Below are positions 1 through 11,376 of a stretch of 64,000 bases of DNA, one piece after another (positions within the stretch are counted from its first letter, which is position 1; every line of letters begins with the position of its first letter). The notes beneath the pieces are model-generated. The model did not search any database. It was given only the letters and a program-made list of their open reading frames with translations, and had not been told where the DNA came from. Position numbers and translations under genes: made by a program. This DNA comes from Gonocerus acuteangulatus (taxonomy: Eukaryota > Arthropoda > Insecta > Hemiptera > Coreidae), in contig OX328130.1 of NCBI GenBank assembly GCA_946811695.1, forward strand, positions 70,481,342 to 70,545,341, written 5' to 3'.

Positions 1-330
1 AACGTAATTTTTTTTATTCTTTTGAACGGGTTTTGTCGTTGTTTAACTCACTTTTTAATTGGTTGTTACTTTGTTTTGAATTAAATTTATGAGTAAAATT
101 GGTATTATAATAAAATAATACAAGAAAATGTGAAATAGAGGCCAGGGAGTAATTTTCCACGACAGGTAGTGAAGATACCATCGTCAATGGAAACGTATTT
201 GGACCATAAACTATTGACTTGAAAGGTCTAACCAAATTATAACTTTTTATATTTCAACCTTTCCAAATAGTGCCATTTGGGATAAGAACGAACCGCGCTA
301 AGATGACGCAGTTCCTGCGAGTCGGACTTT
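1..330 (-). mobile_element. RC-2 family rolling-circle-like element, 5' part, cut by window edge
   Basis: Read on the minus strand, the element starts near 330 with AAAGTCCGACTCGCAGGAAC and continues through a subterminal block (about 289-301) ending in TTAGCGCGGTT. The following bases match the complete RC-2 copy at 9213-11011: both carry a gttc-at-tatccc stretch, then atttggaaag, then ttttggtt. No coding capacity is seen. The rest of the element, including its 3' hairpin, lies left of the window. The assignment rests on the 5' tip and about 100 bp of alignable sequence read by eye. Confidence 0.6.
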
Positions 331-338
331 TTTTTTTT

Positions 339-739
339 TCTTATCTATTCTATTCCCAGATCTTGTCAAGTAGCCAAGAGGCCTGTAATGAAAATTAATA
401 TATTCATTCCTAAGGAGACAACAGCCATTAGGCCAAACTTTATGAACATCAATGGAGTATTTTTCAGTAAGCCCTTTGCCGCAGAAAGTCAACTTTCCAC
501 AAACGGTACTCGAACCAGCATGTCACACGTGAAGAAACAGCGTTTAAGCCAGTAGAACATGGAGGAAAATATAGCTTCTCACAATTTCTTGTGTGTTTAT
601 TTCTAGGATGCCCTTGTCACACCTTCCCCAAGGCTCTTGAAACCCTCAACTTCTTGAGTAATTTATTTTTACATGTTTCGTTTAAAAGTATTTTTATTTT
701 TTGTGTATTTTTGTGCTTATTATACATCAAAAGAGGCTG
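339..739. other. Unassigned AT-rich sequence
   Basis: No gene, terminal repeat or RNA signature is visible. Short open frames here have no recognisable motif. Confidence 0.5.
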
Positions 740-765
740 TTTTTTTTTTTTTTTTTTTTTTTTTT

Positions 766-1370
766 CAAACGGAATGCCAAAACGGCTCTAATATTAGACC
801 CGACTATCCGATATGAAGGCAACGATGATAAACAAGCCGAAAAAATACACCTCGAAAAGCAAGCGATCTACGACAAGTGCGTGACCTACTATAAGGAAAA
901 CTTCCAGGAGAGTTTTGGACTCAAAGAATACCGAGTGCAGGGATTATGGTTCGGTTCCAGAGGCACCATCCCGAAGGAGACGGCAGCTTGTCTCAAAGAA
1001 ACAGGAATCAGCGAGGAACAATTAGGAATCATAGCTGAATCTATTCTCGTTGATTCCCTGGCAATAATTCAAAACCATATATATGGCTGAAGCCTTTTAA
1101 GTTATTTATTAGATGTATTAATTTTTTTTTTAAATTAATTTTACCATATTTTTTTTTTTATTTACCATAATTAGGAGTCTTTTCATTTTTCTTTTACATT
1201 TGTTTACAATCAATTTTATCATTATTTCCGTAGTTTTATTAATTTGTTTTTTAATTTTACTTTTTTTGAGATATTTTTATAATTATTGCAGATTGTTGAT
1301 TAGTAAGTTGTGTTCTGAGCAACCCAATATAATTGGGCAACTAAACTTTGTTTTATTTTGTTAAATAAAG
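766..1370 (+). pseudogene. R2-clade LINE, 3' tail: end of restriction-like endonuclease domain plus 3' UTR
   Basis: Open frame of about 100 codons ending at the stop at 1088-1090. It holds the motif ILDPTIRYE and the phrase LWFGSRGTIPKE, both closely matched in the longer copy at 2062-3300 (ILDPTIRFE and MFGARGTITEF). In R2-clade elements this is the C-terminal PD-(D/E)XK endonuclease, which nicks the target for target-primed reverse transcription. Everything upstream (reverse transcriptase, CCHC) is missing. The left edge is a run of about 26 T (740-765). The 3' UTR is AT-rich with a small hairpin (CCCAATATAATTGGG, about 1323) and an aataaag near 1365. A dead 5'-truncated copy. Confidence 0.7.
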
Positions 1371-1648
1371 TTTTTCTCTCTTTTTCTCTCTTATTGTATG
1401 TTTATAGATATTTAGATTACATGCTTTTCGAATATAAAAACAAATCTTTTTTTGAAGGGAAACAAAAAATCGTAAAAAAAAAAAAGGTTATCGCCATTCT
1501 ATTGTTGGTACCTAATTTTAGTTTTGAGAAATTAATTTTTTCCTTAACTTTTCTAAATTTTATAGACAGATTTATAAGTAAAATAATGAAAAGGGGCCCC
1601 TTTTTGGGCATCCTCGGCTAATCAAGTGCCGTGTGCTCTTAAATATGA

Positions 1649-2041
1649 AGGGTTCAGAGCACAACTAGACCAAGTCCATTTTTGACATTTTATGTTTTAA
1701 TGGTATTGAAGAGTATTATTAAAATGGCTCTTTTCAGTGCTACAGAAGACTAAGTCATAATTTATTTTGCCACTTGTAGCAGTTCTTGCTTCACAACTGG
1801 AAGTCATTCTTATTTGGGTTCAGAGCACAAGTAAGCCAAGTCCAAGTTATAACTATTTTATGAACAAGGCTATACATAAATAATGTCGGTGATATTTAAA
1901 ATTAAGATTAGTGTTTATGTTCATATTTTTTTTTAACTTTTACTGGTCAATAAGACTTATACAATGTCTATGCAATTAATACGTATTATAATCATTTTCT
2001 CAAAACTGTATAACATGGACTTGGTCTAATTGTGCTCTGAA
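1649..2041. mobile_element. MITE with ~27-bp terminal inverted repeats
   Basis: The left end carries TTCAGAGCACAACTAGACCA followed by agtcc. The right end (about 2012-2041) is its inverted complement with a one-base change. A third copy of the motif lies inside (about 1819) in the left orientation. The interior is AT-rich and non-coding. A clear target duplication was not found, so the superfamily is open; a CAGAGC start would suit hAT but 8-bp duplications do not match. Confidence 0.55.
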
Positions 2042-2061
2042 AATCCATATATCAGAGCCAT

Positions 2062-3300
2062 ATAACATTCGCTTAGTTATTTATTGACAAGCAGCTATTT
2101 ACTCAAGCCTGACCAGAAACTGACAATAATTATTCAGTATATTTGGCCAACTCTCATCTACCCTCTCCAATGTGCACCTCTTAATGATCTCAAGTCTGCC
2201 TTTCTGGAGGATGTCGACAAAATGATAAGAAGTTCGATCAAGGAAATCCTATCTCCGCCAACTGGTTGTCCCGTCGAAATTCTCTATGCTCCCCGAAATA
2301 AACGAGGGTTAGGCCTAATAAGAGCAAAGTGGGAAGCATTTCTTCAGCATGCCAACATAGCCCATAAGTTACTTGAGAACAATAACGAAGTCATCTTAAG
2401 TACTCGTAAACTCGAAGCAGAGATCAGGGAATGTGGGGAAAAGCTTGGTTTAGATGATCTCAGGAATGTTAGGAATACGAGGCACATCCTGAGAGAAAAT
2501 AGTTTCGACAAATGGGCTTCACTTCCTTCAAAAGGCAAAGGCGTAATCCTTTTCTCGCAGTTCAAGAAAGGAAACTCCTGGATGTCCTCAAAATCAGGAT
2601 TTTCAAGTAGTGAGTGGTCCACGGCTATCAAACTAAATTGTAATTCGATCCCCGTACGAACTCTTCCTGGTAGGAGCTCAGGATTCCGTTGCTGAGCCCG
2701 AAACCCTTCCGCACATCCTGGGTGCCTGCCGGAAGACTGAGATGATGAGGATTAACAGGCACCATAAAATTCGTACAATCAGAGCCGAAGTCTTCAGATC
2801 GAAAGAAGGATTAGAAGTGTTCGAAGAGGTACACTGTGTCACCGATCAAGGTTCAAATCGAAGGGCCAACATAGTGATAATTAACCAGAAAACATCTTCA
2901 GGCACTATACTAGACCCGACAATTCGGTTCGAATTAGACGAGGACCAACCCAAAGCAGTCAATATGAAGAAGAAGAACATCTATGAAGATTGCATCCCAT
3001 ATTTTCAAGTAAAATATAAGGTTCACAAGTGGGATGTAATAGGACGTATGTTTGGAGCTCGCGGCACCATCACGGAATTTATCCAAACATTTGCCAGAAA
3101 ATTCCAAATCAAACAAGAAGTCCTACTGCGAATCAGCAGAACTATCCTGAAGGACTCAATTCAGATGGTGAATTACCACCTTTACGGCTGAGAAGAAGGA
3201 TGTAAAAACGAAAAATAATTTTGAAATGTAGTAAATAAAATAAACAGACTACTGAGACAGTAACGACTAAAGCATGCCTTCTTACTCAACCAATAATAAA
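2062..3300 (+). pseudogene. R2-clade LINE, 5'-truncated: RT thumb region, CCHC motif and restriction-like endonuclease
   Basis: Two frames joined by a frameshift at about 2690. The first (2084-2695) has R2-type post-RT sequence: YPLQCAPLNDLKSAF, then YAPRNKRGLGL. The second (in frame from about 2694 to 3191) begins with ETLPHILGAC followed by RINRHHKIR, the conserved half of the CCHC/zinc region that precedes the endonuclease, then ANIVII and ILDPTIRFE, the endonuclease core (PD/D-K type). The first cysteines fall right at the frameshift. In R2-clade proteins this C-terminal part binds and nicks the target while the upstream RT copies the RNA. The palm domain is absent. The copy is not in rDNA. 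Confidence 0.8.
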
Positions 3301-3319
3301 GATAAAGAAGAATTAATAA

Positions 3320-3860
3320 TCTATAAATATAAAAATCACGTGTCTGTCTGTTTTTCTGTTTGTTTGTTCCTTATACAAATCTACACCGTTTGACCGATTT
3401 TGACCAAACTTGGAATAATGGTAGGTCTTGATACGAGAAATCTCCTAGGCTAGGTCAAAAAAATCTACCAGCTTTCTGTCTGTATGTTTGTCCCTTATAC
3501 AAATCCACACCGTTCGTCCGATTTTGACTAAACTCGGTACACATGTAGATCTTAATCTGGGGAGTGTCGTAGGCTAAGTCAAAAACGTCTTATAGCTGTC
3601 TGTCTGTATGTTTGTCCCTTATACAAATCCACACCGTTAGACCAATTTTTACGAAACTTGGTATACATGTATGTCATGATACGGGGGGTGTTATAGGTTC
3701 GGTCAAAGTCGTCTAGGACAAACAGTTGGGAGGCCACGGGTTCATAACAGTTACAGATTCGTGTTATTAGATTTTAATAATAATTATTTGGTGTCTAATT
3801 TATTTAGGCTTTTCTATACGCAGAAAGTAGGCGTAGCATGGCACGCCGGGTAACGGCTAG
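3320..3860 (+). mobile_element. Non-autonomous Helitron, copy 1
   Basis: Starts TCTATAAATATAAAAATCAC after an A and ends GGGTAACGGCTAG before a T, the A|TC...CTAG|T layout of canonical Helitrons. A short hairpin (GGCGT/ACGCC) sits about 10 bases before the CTAG end, as expected for the rolling-circle terminator. The body is a degenerate minisatellite of about 125-bp modules, each with a gtctgtctgtatgtttgt block and an aatccacaccgtt block. No protein is encoded, so it depends on a Rep-helicase elsewhere. Related copies lie at 18044-18718 and 19407-20153. Confidence 0.75.
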
Positions 3861-4403
3861 TAATAAATAAAAATTATTATTATGTTTTTAAATCATTGCT
3901 TATTATTGGTTTTCGAAGAATGCTGTGGCTCAAAGTGGTCAGCTACCTTTCGGATTGGTCTCTCTCTCTAACATTGTCATATAAATATCCAATTACAAAT
4001 ATCATTGAGAAATGAACTTCTGCTATATTTGGAACAAATTGGGGAGTCAAATATCATTCGTGTTTGCTGAATCCGTTCTAAGGATGTACGTAAGTGGTTA
4101 TGATGAGTAAGTAAACAGGAGTTCGAAGGTAACCTTCCTCCCTGAGAACCCTTATCGAAATAACAGCCGTTATGATGACACGCGAAGCACCTATCCCCTC
4201 ACTTCTATCTCTCCTCCCCTTGTTAACCCCCTGTTAACCACGCCTCAGGAAACGCCGGCACGCATAACATTATTTAGATCTTACTCGCTTTTTATGTCGT
4301 CTTTATCAGAGATTATTTTAATTTTTTTCTTCTCTGACATCTTTCTTAGAACTTCTTATTCATCTCATGTCATATTTTTTTTTTTCAGGGGGTTCCTAGA
4401 TTT
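3861..4403. other. Unassigned intergenic sequence
   Basis: Moderately AT-rich. I see no coding frame, RNA or terminal repeats. Confidence 0.4.
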
Positions 4404-4503
4404 TTACGGTCGAGGTTAGCACAGTGGTAGAGCCATAGAGCGCCAGAGTTCAATACTCTGGCGTGCACTAAAGATTTACTTTTTAATGCCAAACTAAGGC
4501 ATT
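4404..4503 (+). mobile_element. Degenerate tRNA-derived SINE head
   Basis: Carries CGAGGTTAGCACAGTGGTAG (box A-like) and GAGTTCAATACTC (box B-like), then the gcactaaagattt phrase found after the tRNA-like head of the SINEs at 26853 and 22370-22930. A section between the boxes is shorter than in those copies and the body is missing. Confidence 0.55.
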
Positions 4504-5010
4504 TATCTTTTGGATACGTTAAGGTACGTACACGCTCGTCGCCCTCGTTGCTGGATTTGTCTCGAGACTGGCTGAGACGGCCTAGGCTTGAGACATAGAC
4601 TTGGTCTATAGACACCAATCTTTGTCTCGTCTAGCGTCCAGACTATGATGTGATTTGAGTCTCGTCTTCTCAATCTCAACCATGGAGGACATTGTTTTGT
4701 GTGGGCTGAGTGCGTGTTTAGCAATGATAATTTCATTCTTTTCTCTATCATGAAAGTCTGTGTTCCAGCTACCCTCTGACTCGTTTGCTGGAAGCAGGAA
4801 TTGCAAGTCATCATATGAAAACCACGTGGAATATTTGGGACCACTCGTCGGAGTAATGTTTTTCACTCCACGTTAAAAGAAGTTTTTAAATTACGTATTT
4901 TTTACTACATCCTCTACTAACAAATTATGCTTTGCGGCCAGAGATTCCAGATTCTTTCTTTCTTTTATTATATTTTTTTATATGTATATATATTTTTTTC
5001 CCTCTTTTTT

Positions 5011-5016
5011 TATACT

Positions 5017-5075
<59 letters not shown>
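5011..5075. repeat. (AT)n microsatellite
   Basis: Uninterrupted TA/AT dinucleotides. The YIYI frames here are artefacts of the repeat. Confidence 0.95.
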
Positions 5076-5076
<1 letters not shown>

Positions 5077-5156
5077 CTTTTTCCGGCTTAGGGTCGGAAA
5101 AAGTAGTAATTCCTTGTGTCACACCACTTTATTTTGCATGCCCTACATGTTTCGAT

Positions 5157-5393
5157 CTTAATTAATTCGCACCTCATCAGGGACACTTCTACAACAAAAT
5201 CCATTTTTTTACCCCCCTAATGTTAACAAATATTTTTAACAAGGTAGGACTTAAAAAAATGTTTGTTAAAGTTATTTTAAAATCTGGATTTCTAAAATAT
5301 TGTATATTTTAAATATGTTTAATATTGGGAGGTACAAAAATGGATTTTGTTGTAGAAGTGTCCCTGATGTGGTGCGAATGAATTAAGCACCTC
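5157..5393. mobile_element. Small MITE with ~60-bp inverted repeats
   Basis: The left arm (5157-5217) reads ATTCGCACCTCATCAGGGAC followed by acttctacaacaaaatcc. The right arm (5331-5393) is its inverted complement with few changes. The interior of about 115 bp is AT-rich and non-coding. A further partial copy of the arm start (cacctcatcaggg) lies at 5389-5402. Confidence 0.65.
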
Positions 5394-5495
5394 ATCAGGG
5401 AGGGGGTCTCGTCTATAGACATGTCTACCTAGGCAACCTGAGACACGTCTCGAGACAAAAATCGCGCAACATGTGTAGACATGTGGAAATACCTT

Positions 5496-5761
5496 TAGGG
5501 TTAAGAAAAAAGCATAACAAAGAGAAAGAAACAGTTAAGAAAAATTAATGGAAGACACGAACAGTTTAGGGGTTTTCTTAAATATTTTATCACGATCGGG
5601 AAATAGCTAAGAGGAAGGTAACCATTCAAAACCATTAAACCGCTTAAGTCATCGTAAGTGTTGGTTTCGTTGTTTTAACGGTTCTTTGTGTCTGTATTCA
5701 TCAGTTTTTTTACATAGTTTATTTTAGTGCGTCCTACCCCTTATGAGAATTACCTCATGGC

Positions 5762-5763
<2 letters not shown>
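5496..5763. other. Unassigned sequence
   Basis: No recognisable feature. Confidence 0.4.

Positions 5764-5820
<57 letters not shown>
5764..5820. repeat. (AT)n microsatellite, left of MITE insertion
   Basis: Pure TA repeat that continues as (AT)n at 6128-6176 on the other side of the MITE, so it was probably one tract before insertion. Confidence 0.9.
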
Positions 5821-5825
<5 letters not shown>

Positions 5826-6124
5826 GACTCTCCTAATCTGGTGACTTCGGGACCTGGAATCAGTCGGATTAATGAAAACGCCGGATTAGAAAATTGAGTT
5901 AGAAGCGGTCACTTATGTATTTGAAAAACCTTATTATTTGAGCATATAATAATATGTGCCATTTTTAATGTTGCATATATAAGTAAAATTTAGTAGAAAC
6001 ACCTAAAACGAAACATATATGCCTAGGAAGGGAAGGTTTTCTAGGAACCCTCTAGTTCCGAGATCCGTCACTCATTCGTCTCGGAGATCGCCGGATTAGA
6101 GAATGCCGCATAAGGCAGTGTCTA

Positions 6125-6127
<3 letters not shown>
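5821..6127. mobile_element. pogo/Tigger-like MITE in an (AT)n tract
   Basis: The left end TAGTAGACTCTCCTAATCTG and the inverted right end CAGTAGACACTGCC...TCTCTAATCCGG form imperfect terminal inverted repeats, with a second shared block (gacttcgg / gatctccgag) inside. It is bounded by TA on both sides, fitting a Tc1-mariner/pogo insertion at TA. About 307 bp, non-coding. Confidence 0.6.
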
Positions 6128-6180
<53 letters not shown>

Positions 6181-6260
6181 CATATAATGTCTGATTGCTC
6201 CCCAGCTACCTCAAAACTTTAATGAAATTTGTAAAAAATAAATAAATACTTTTTTTTAAA

Positions 6261-7217
6261 AAAAGTCCGTCACGCAGGAGCTGCATAACTAAGCACTTTC
6301 CTCAGAATTTTTGTAGTGTAGACTACAATAATGAATAATTTGCTGTAAATAACCTATATAAATAAAATAAAAACGTGAATAGTTCTGCTCATTTACATTA
6401 CTTATGAGAACTGTTCAATTATTAATTTTGTAAATAATTTGCTTCCAGAGTTATATTAATACATGATATTATACTACTTAATAAATACACAAAAACTTCA
6501 CATTCCGTCTTTTGATCTGACGCAGGAACAGGATACAGTCCCGCTAGTGGGAGATAGCGTTCCTCGCGGCGGCTATATGAACCTACGTCTGGCGGGCTAA
6601 TTTTAATGAAACAGAGTTTAAAGTAAACCCTCCATTCCAATAGACCGATTAACTTCATTTTTACAACACTTCTTTCTTATGAGATACCCACGACGTATAC
6701 CGCGTTTCGTTACAATACAGCAGAAATTACGACCTGTATGAGTATATTAATACTTTAGGTCCGGAGTAAACCCCCCCCCCCATCCAAATAACCCGATTTA
6801 GTTTATTTTTACAACCCATTTTTCTCAGTCGATTATCACCACGAATACCGAGTTTCGTTGAAATGTAACAAAAATTACGACTGGTATTGGCAAATTGGTA
6901 ATGTGGGTACAGAGTAAACCCCCCCTCCTAATGAACCGATTTAGTTTATTTTTACACCATATTTCTCTCTTTAGATCAACATAACGAATACCGTGTTTCG
7001 TTGAAATATAAGAAAAACTACGGCTGGCATGGTCAAATTAGTGTTTTGGGTCCGGGGTAAACCCCCTCTCTCGGTGGACCGATTTTGGTGGTTAACGAAC
7101 TCGTTCAATCGTTTGCTAATTGAACGCTATATACCACGTTTCGTGAAGAAAAAACAAAAACTCTGGCCGCTATCGTGTTAACAGACACATATATATCTAT
7201 ATATATATATATATATA

Positions 7218-7263
<46 letters not shown>

Positions 7264-7397
7264 TATATATGAATTTTAATGGGAGTCATTTTCGGTGTCT
7301 ACTAGGTAGGATCGATAAAGATTTGAAGACATTTTTCAAAAATTCCGTCATGAGTGCAACCTCAATAGCTACTTTCCTTCGGAGGAAAGTGCTAAAA
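6261..7397 (+). mobile_element. RC-1 family element, copy A (complete)
   Basis: 5' tip AAAAGTCCGTCACGCAGGAG, then a subterminal block AAGCACTTTCCT at 6291-6302. The body has three to four ~140-bp modules, each with gtttcgttgaaat, an attacg stretch and a ggagtaaaccccc stretch. Then comes ggttaacgaactcgttcaat, an (AT)n tract (7194-7261) and a perfect 8-bp hairpin, ACTTTCCTTCGGAGGAAAGT, at 7371-7390, directly followed by GCTAAAA. The 5' block is complementary to the 3' arm of the hairpin. No coding capacity. Layout resembles Helentron/Helitron2-type rolling-circle elements; that class assignment is inference. Confidence 0.75.
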
Positions 7398-7691
7398 AGT
7401 AAAATTCAGGCGAAAAAAAATAGCAACGCTCACGTTTTTGCATTACTAAGCTTCTAGGTACACGTTTTATCAGTAGTTAGATGTATATATTTTGAAAACG
7501 GTTAGGAATTCTTATTATCTGAGAGCTTATTAAATATTCTCCCAACATGGTTTTTATGTGATGATTGATATCGCTACCAAAAATCAAGTATAACCCGAAT
7601 TTTGAGAGATCTGTGATTGAAATAATGATTTTTTTCTGCTTAGGACACTGTAAGTTTCATCTTGTGGCGCCAACGATTTTCTTATAATTGC
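7398..7691. other. Spacer between two inverted RC-1 copies
   Basis: 294 bp with no recognisable feature, flanked by the 3' ends of copies A (+) and B (-). Confidence 0.5.
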
Positions 7692-7825
7692 TTTTAGCAC
7701 TTTCCTCCGAAGGAAAGTAGCTATTGAGGTTGGACTCATGACGGAATTTTTGAAAAATTTCTTCAAATCTTTATCGATCCTACCTAGTAGACACCGAAAA
7801 TGACCCCCGTTAAAATTTATATATA

Positions 7826-7886
<61 letters not shown>

Positions 7887-8790
7887 GTGTGTCTGTTAAC
7901 ACGATAGCGGCCAGAGTTTTTGTTTTTTCGTCACGAAACTTGGTATATAGCATTAAATTAGCAAACGATTGAACGAGTTCGTTAACCACCAAAGTCGGTC
8001 CACCGGAAGGGGGGGTTTACCCCGAACCCAAAACACTAATTTGACTATGTCAGCCGTAATATTTGTTATATTTCAACGAAACTTGGTATTCGTAGTGGTA
8101 ATATAGAGAGAAAAGTGAGATATAAAAATGAACTAAATCGGTTCATTAGAAGGGGGGGGGGGTTTACTCCGGACCCACAATACCAATTCGCCACTACCAG
8201 CCGTGATTTTTGGTATATTTCGACGAAACTCGGTATTCGTAGTGGTAATCTACAGGTAAATAAGTGTTGTAAAAATAAACTAAATCGGTTCATTAGAAGG
8301 GGGGGTTTAGTCCGGACCCAAATTCCTAATATACTCATACCGGTCGTAATTTCTGCTGTATTGTAGCGAAACGGGTACCTCATGAGAAAGAAGTGTTGTA
8401 AAAATGAGCTGAATCGGTCAATCGGGAAGCGGGGGTTTAATTTGTAATATATTTCAATAGAAAAGCCCGTCAGACGTACGTTCACAAAGCCGCCGCAAGG
8501 AGCGCTTCTACCACTAGAGTGACTGTATCCTGTTCCTGCGTTAGATCAAAATACGATAATATGAGGTTTTTTTGTATTTATTACGTAGTGCAATAGGTAC
8601 CATGTGTAAACATAACTCTGGAAGCAAATTAATAATTGATCAGTTACTCATTACAAATTTAAAAGAGAACTATTCATGTTTTTATTTTATTTATGTAGGA
8701 TATTTTAATCAAATTGTTCTGGAAAGCAGTCTAAACTACCCAAATTCTGAGGAAAGTGCTTAGTTATGCAGCTCCTGCGTGACGGACTTT
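7692..8790 (-). mobile_element. RC-1 family element, copy B (complete, inverted)
   Basis: On the minus strand it starts near 8790 (AAAGTCCGTCACGCAGGAGC), has the AAGCACTTTCCT block, the ~140-bp modules, the (AT)n tract (7818-7885) and the terminal hairpin at 7699-7718 followed by GCTAAAA. It has more modules with longer poly(C) stretches than copy A. It faces copy A tail to tail, so this 2.5-kb stretch could form a large cruciform or hairpin RNA. Confidence 0.75.
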
Positions 8791-9129
8791 TTTTTTTACA
8801 GTCAAATGAATTTGCCATTATAACAACAACATACATACAAAGAGAAAACATTTTTTCTTCTTTGTAATAGTGCTTTCCATCGAGGAAATCCAAGAGACCG
8901 TGTGAGTAATTTTTATTATCTAAGAAGCTTTTGATAGGCGATAAACCTTTCACAGTACAATACTTTTACAGCTTTGCTATCAAGTAGAAGAAAATTGCAG
9001 AGCATAAAACCTAAGCGGATATTGCTCCTCTGATAAGTATCAGAGAGTACTTTTGATATTACAAGATATTAAATCGGATAGTAATATTTAATATCATTTT
9101 GGTATATCATAATGGAATGAAATTATTTT
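8791..9129. other. Unassigned AT-rich sequence
   Basis: No gene or terminal repeat seen. Confidence 0.4.
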
Positions 9130-9479
9130 TTACTAAAATTTCTTAGTGGAGATGGAGATAGTTAGCCGTTGCAGAGATACGCAGACAGGTTTAGTTGGGA
9201 TTCGGCCAGGAGAAAAAAAGTCCGTCTCGCAGGACTGCATCATTTAGCGCGGTTCCGTTCATATCCCTAGTCTAATTTGGAAAGATTAAAATAGAAGCAG
9301 TTATTATTTTGGTTCCACCAGTCTTTTTTTTTTAATTAATTATTATAATGGCGTGTCAACCCTTAAGGTCACTAACGCCATTCCTGTGAGTAGTAAAGTC
9401 TTGAAAGGTCATTATTTACAATCTTACCTGGAAGGGTCGGCTACACTGGAACGGACCCGCTAGTGACAAGGTCTTGGAA

Positions 9480-10465
9480 TCTTGGAAATCTATATTTCTA
9501 ACAATAAATTGTTTTTGTTATTTTACTTAACCAGTTTTATTGTCAAATACATTATCCAACTATAAGCAATTACAAAATAACAAGAAATAAAACAGACAAA
9601 AAGAACCATTGGACTAAACGAAATCAATTAATTTAAAGCTTTAAGGACTTTTTTCTCCGATTGACATCGCCTAATTAAAACATTCTTCAGAACCTTTTAT
9701 GTAGAGCATTTAGTAAGCTTCCGAATGGTAATCTTCCGCTTCACAAGATTGTCAACGGTTTTCGAGATACTAACGAAATTATACAAAGTTACCAAAACTT
9801 TTTTTGTCTGTTAATAAAATATTTTATTCTAACCCTTCCTTTACTCTAAACGTAACAAAAATTTCAACATATTAGTGTTGATGAAACTTAAACGTGCAGA
9901 AAATGTTTCAACTGTATCCCATAATTCTAAGTACCAAAATCAAAGACAAAGAACCCTCCCTAGGAAGGACGCTAGGCAGTTGAAAAGCTATAAATCTTGG
10001 AAATCCATATCTCTAACATTAAATTGTTTTTCTTATTTTTCTTAACCTGTTTTATTTTCAAATATATTATCCAACAATAAGCAGTTAAAAAATAACAGGG
10101 AATGAAAAACAGACAAAAAGAACAGTTCGAATAAGCGAAATCAATTACTTTAAAGTCTTAAGCTCCTATTTCTCCGATTGACATCGCCTAATCAAAACTT
10201 TCATTAGAACCTTTTTTTTAGAGCATTTAATAAGCTTTCTAATGGTATTCTTCCGTTTACCAGGATTCTCAACCTTTTTCGAGATATTAAGGAAAGTAAA
10301 CAAAGTTACTAAAACTTTTTATGTCTGTTAATAAAATATTTTATTCTAACCCTTCCTTAACTCCAAACGTAACCAAAATTTCAACATATTAGTTTTGATG
10401 AAAGTAGAACATGCAGAAAATGTTTCAACTGAATCCCATGATTCCAAGTACCCAAACCAAAAACG
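9480..10465. repeat. ~515-bp-period direct duplication inside RC-2
   Basis: Two diverged copies, both starting tcttggaaatc and sharing gattgacatcgccta, ttttgtctgttaataaaat and aaatgtttcaact blocks in the same order. The separation of the starts is about 515 bp. Confidence 0.8.
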
Positions 10466-10755
10466 GTATTCAAAAAATATTTTTCCAATTTTCTCGAAAC
10501 GGTTAAAGCTATCGCCTTGAAAATGGTTTCATTCGTTTTCTTAGCCCAGGAATCATATAAAACGAGTACTTAGAAGCTTATGAACTCAAAAACGTAAGCG
10601 TTACGATTTTTTTGCGCGAATTTCGCCCCATACGCCATCTTCTAGTAGGCGGATTTTGCTGGTTAACGAACTTGACCTTTCAAATTGGACGACGTATTTT
10701 TGTACCAAATTTCATCGCAATCGGACCATTAGGGAAGCCAGAAATTAGCGAACAG

Positions 10756-10874
<119 letters not shown>

Positions 10875-11332
10875 AATTTGAACCACCGTTATTTTCGGTC
10901 TCTAGGGGTTCTGAAACGCGAAATTTTCTAGTCGGCACTTTCGGATGGTTTCATTGTATCAACCTTATAAGCGGGTTCCTCCCTATGGGGGAGGGAGGAA
11001 CCGCGCTAAAAACGTCAGAATTTCAGGAGAGAAATCTGTATTTGGACGTTTTCCTCCCTCCCCCCTAGGCATTTTCTAGTGGTACGTATATGTATATAGA
11101 TTATTATAAATTGTATTCACCTATAGAATAGATTATGTTTCTCACAATATAAAAATGTTCTTTATAAAATTGTTAGTTTTTTTACTGTTTACTTACTACT
11201 TTCAACATACTGATTACTTTCCAACTACCGCATTTTCATTGTTTAATAATAAGATTGGTTCTAATCATTGTCATGATGTATATAATACGCTCACTTCTGC
11301 CTGTTTTTTTACTTATAATTTTTATGTATTTT

Positions 11333-11376
11333 TTAGCTGAAGAAGGCTGCCAATGTGCAGCCGAAACGTCCAAGTA
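11333..11376 (+). ncRNA. Hammerhead ribozyme motif, PLE-type (HHR-1)
   Basis: Core CTGAAGA at 11337-11343 (consensus CUGANGA). Stem II is GGCTGC (11345-11350) with GCAGCC (11357-11362) around a six-base loop, then GAAA at 11363-11366 and CGTC at 11367-11370, with predicted cleavage after C11370. Stem III would be the self-complementary ACGU, the very short stem known from hammerheads of Penelope-like retroelements that cleave as dimers. Stem I pairing is weak here. The downstream sequence (tcctagccga) is shared with HHR-2, supporting a common element. Confidence 0.7.

Larger units (their letters stand above)
4504..5495. mobile_element. Possible TIR element with TTTGTCTCGAGAC-type inverted ends
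   Basis: At 4540-4620 there is ttgtctcgagac, cctagg, gagacat and tctatagac. The same series appears inverted at 5410-5460. Together these form imperfect subterminal inverted repeats around a 0.9-kb AT-rich interior that holds an (AT)n tract and a smaller MITE. Ends and target duplication are not resolved. Confidence 0.4.
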
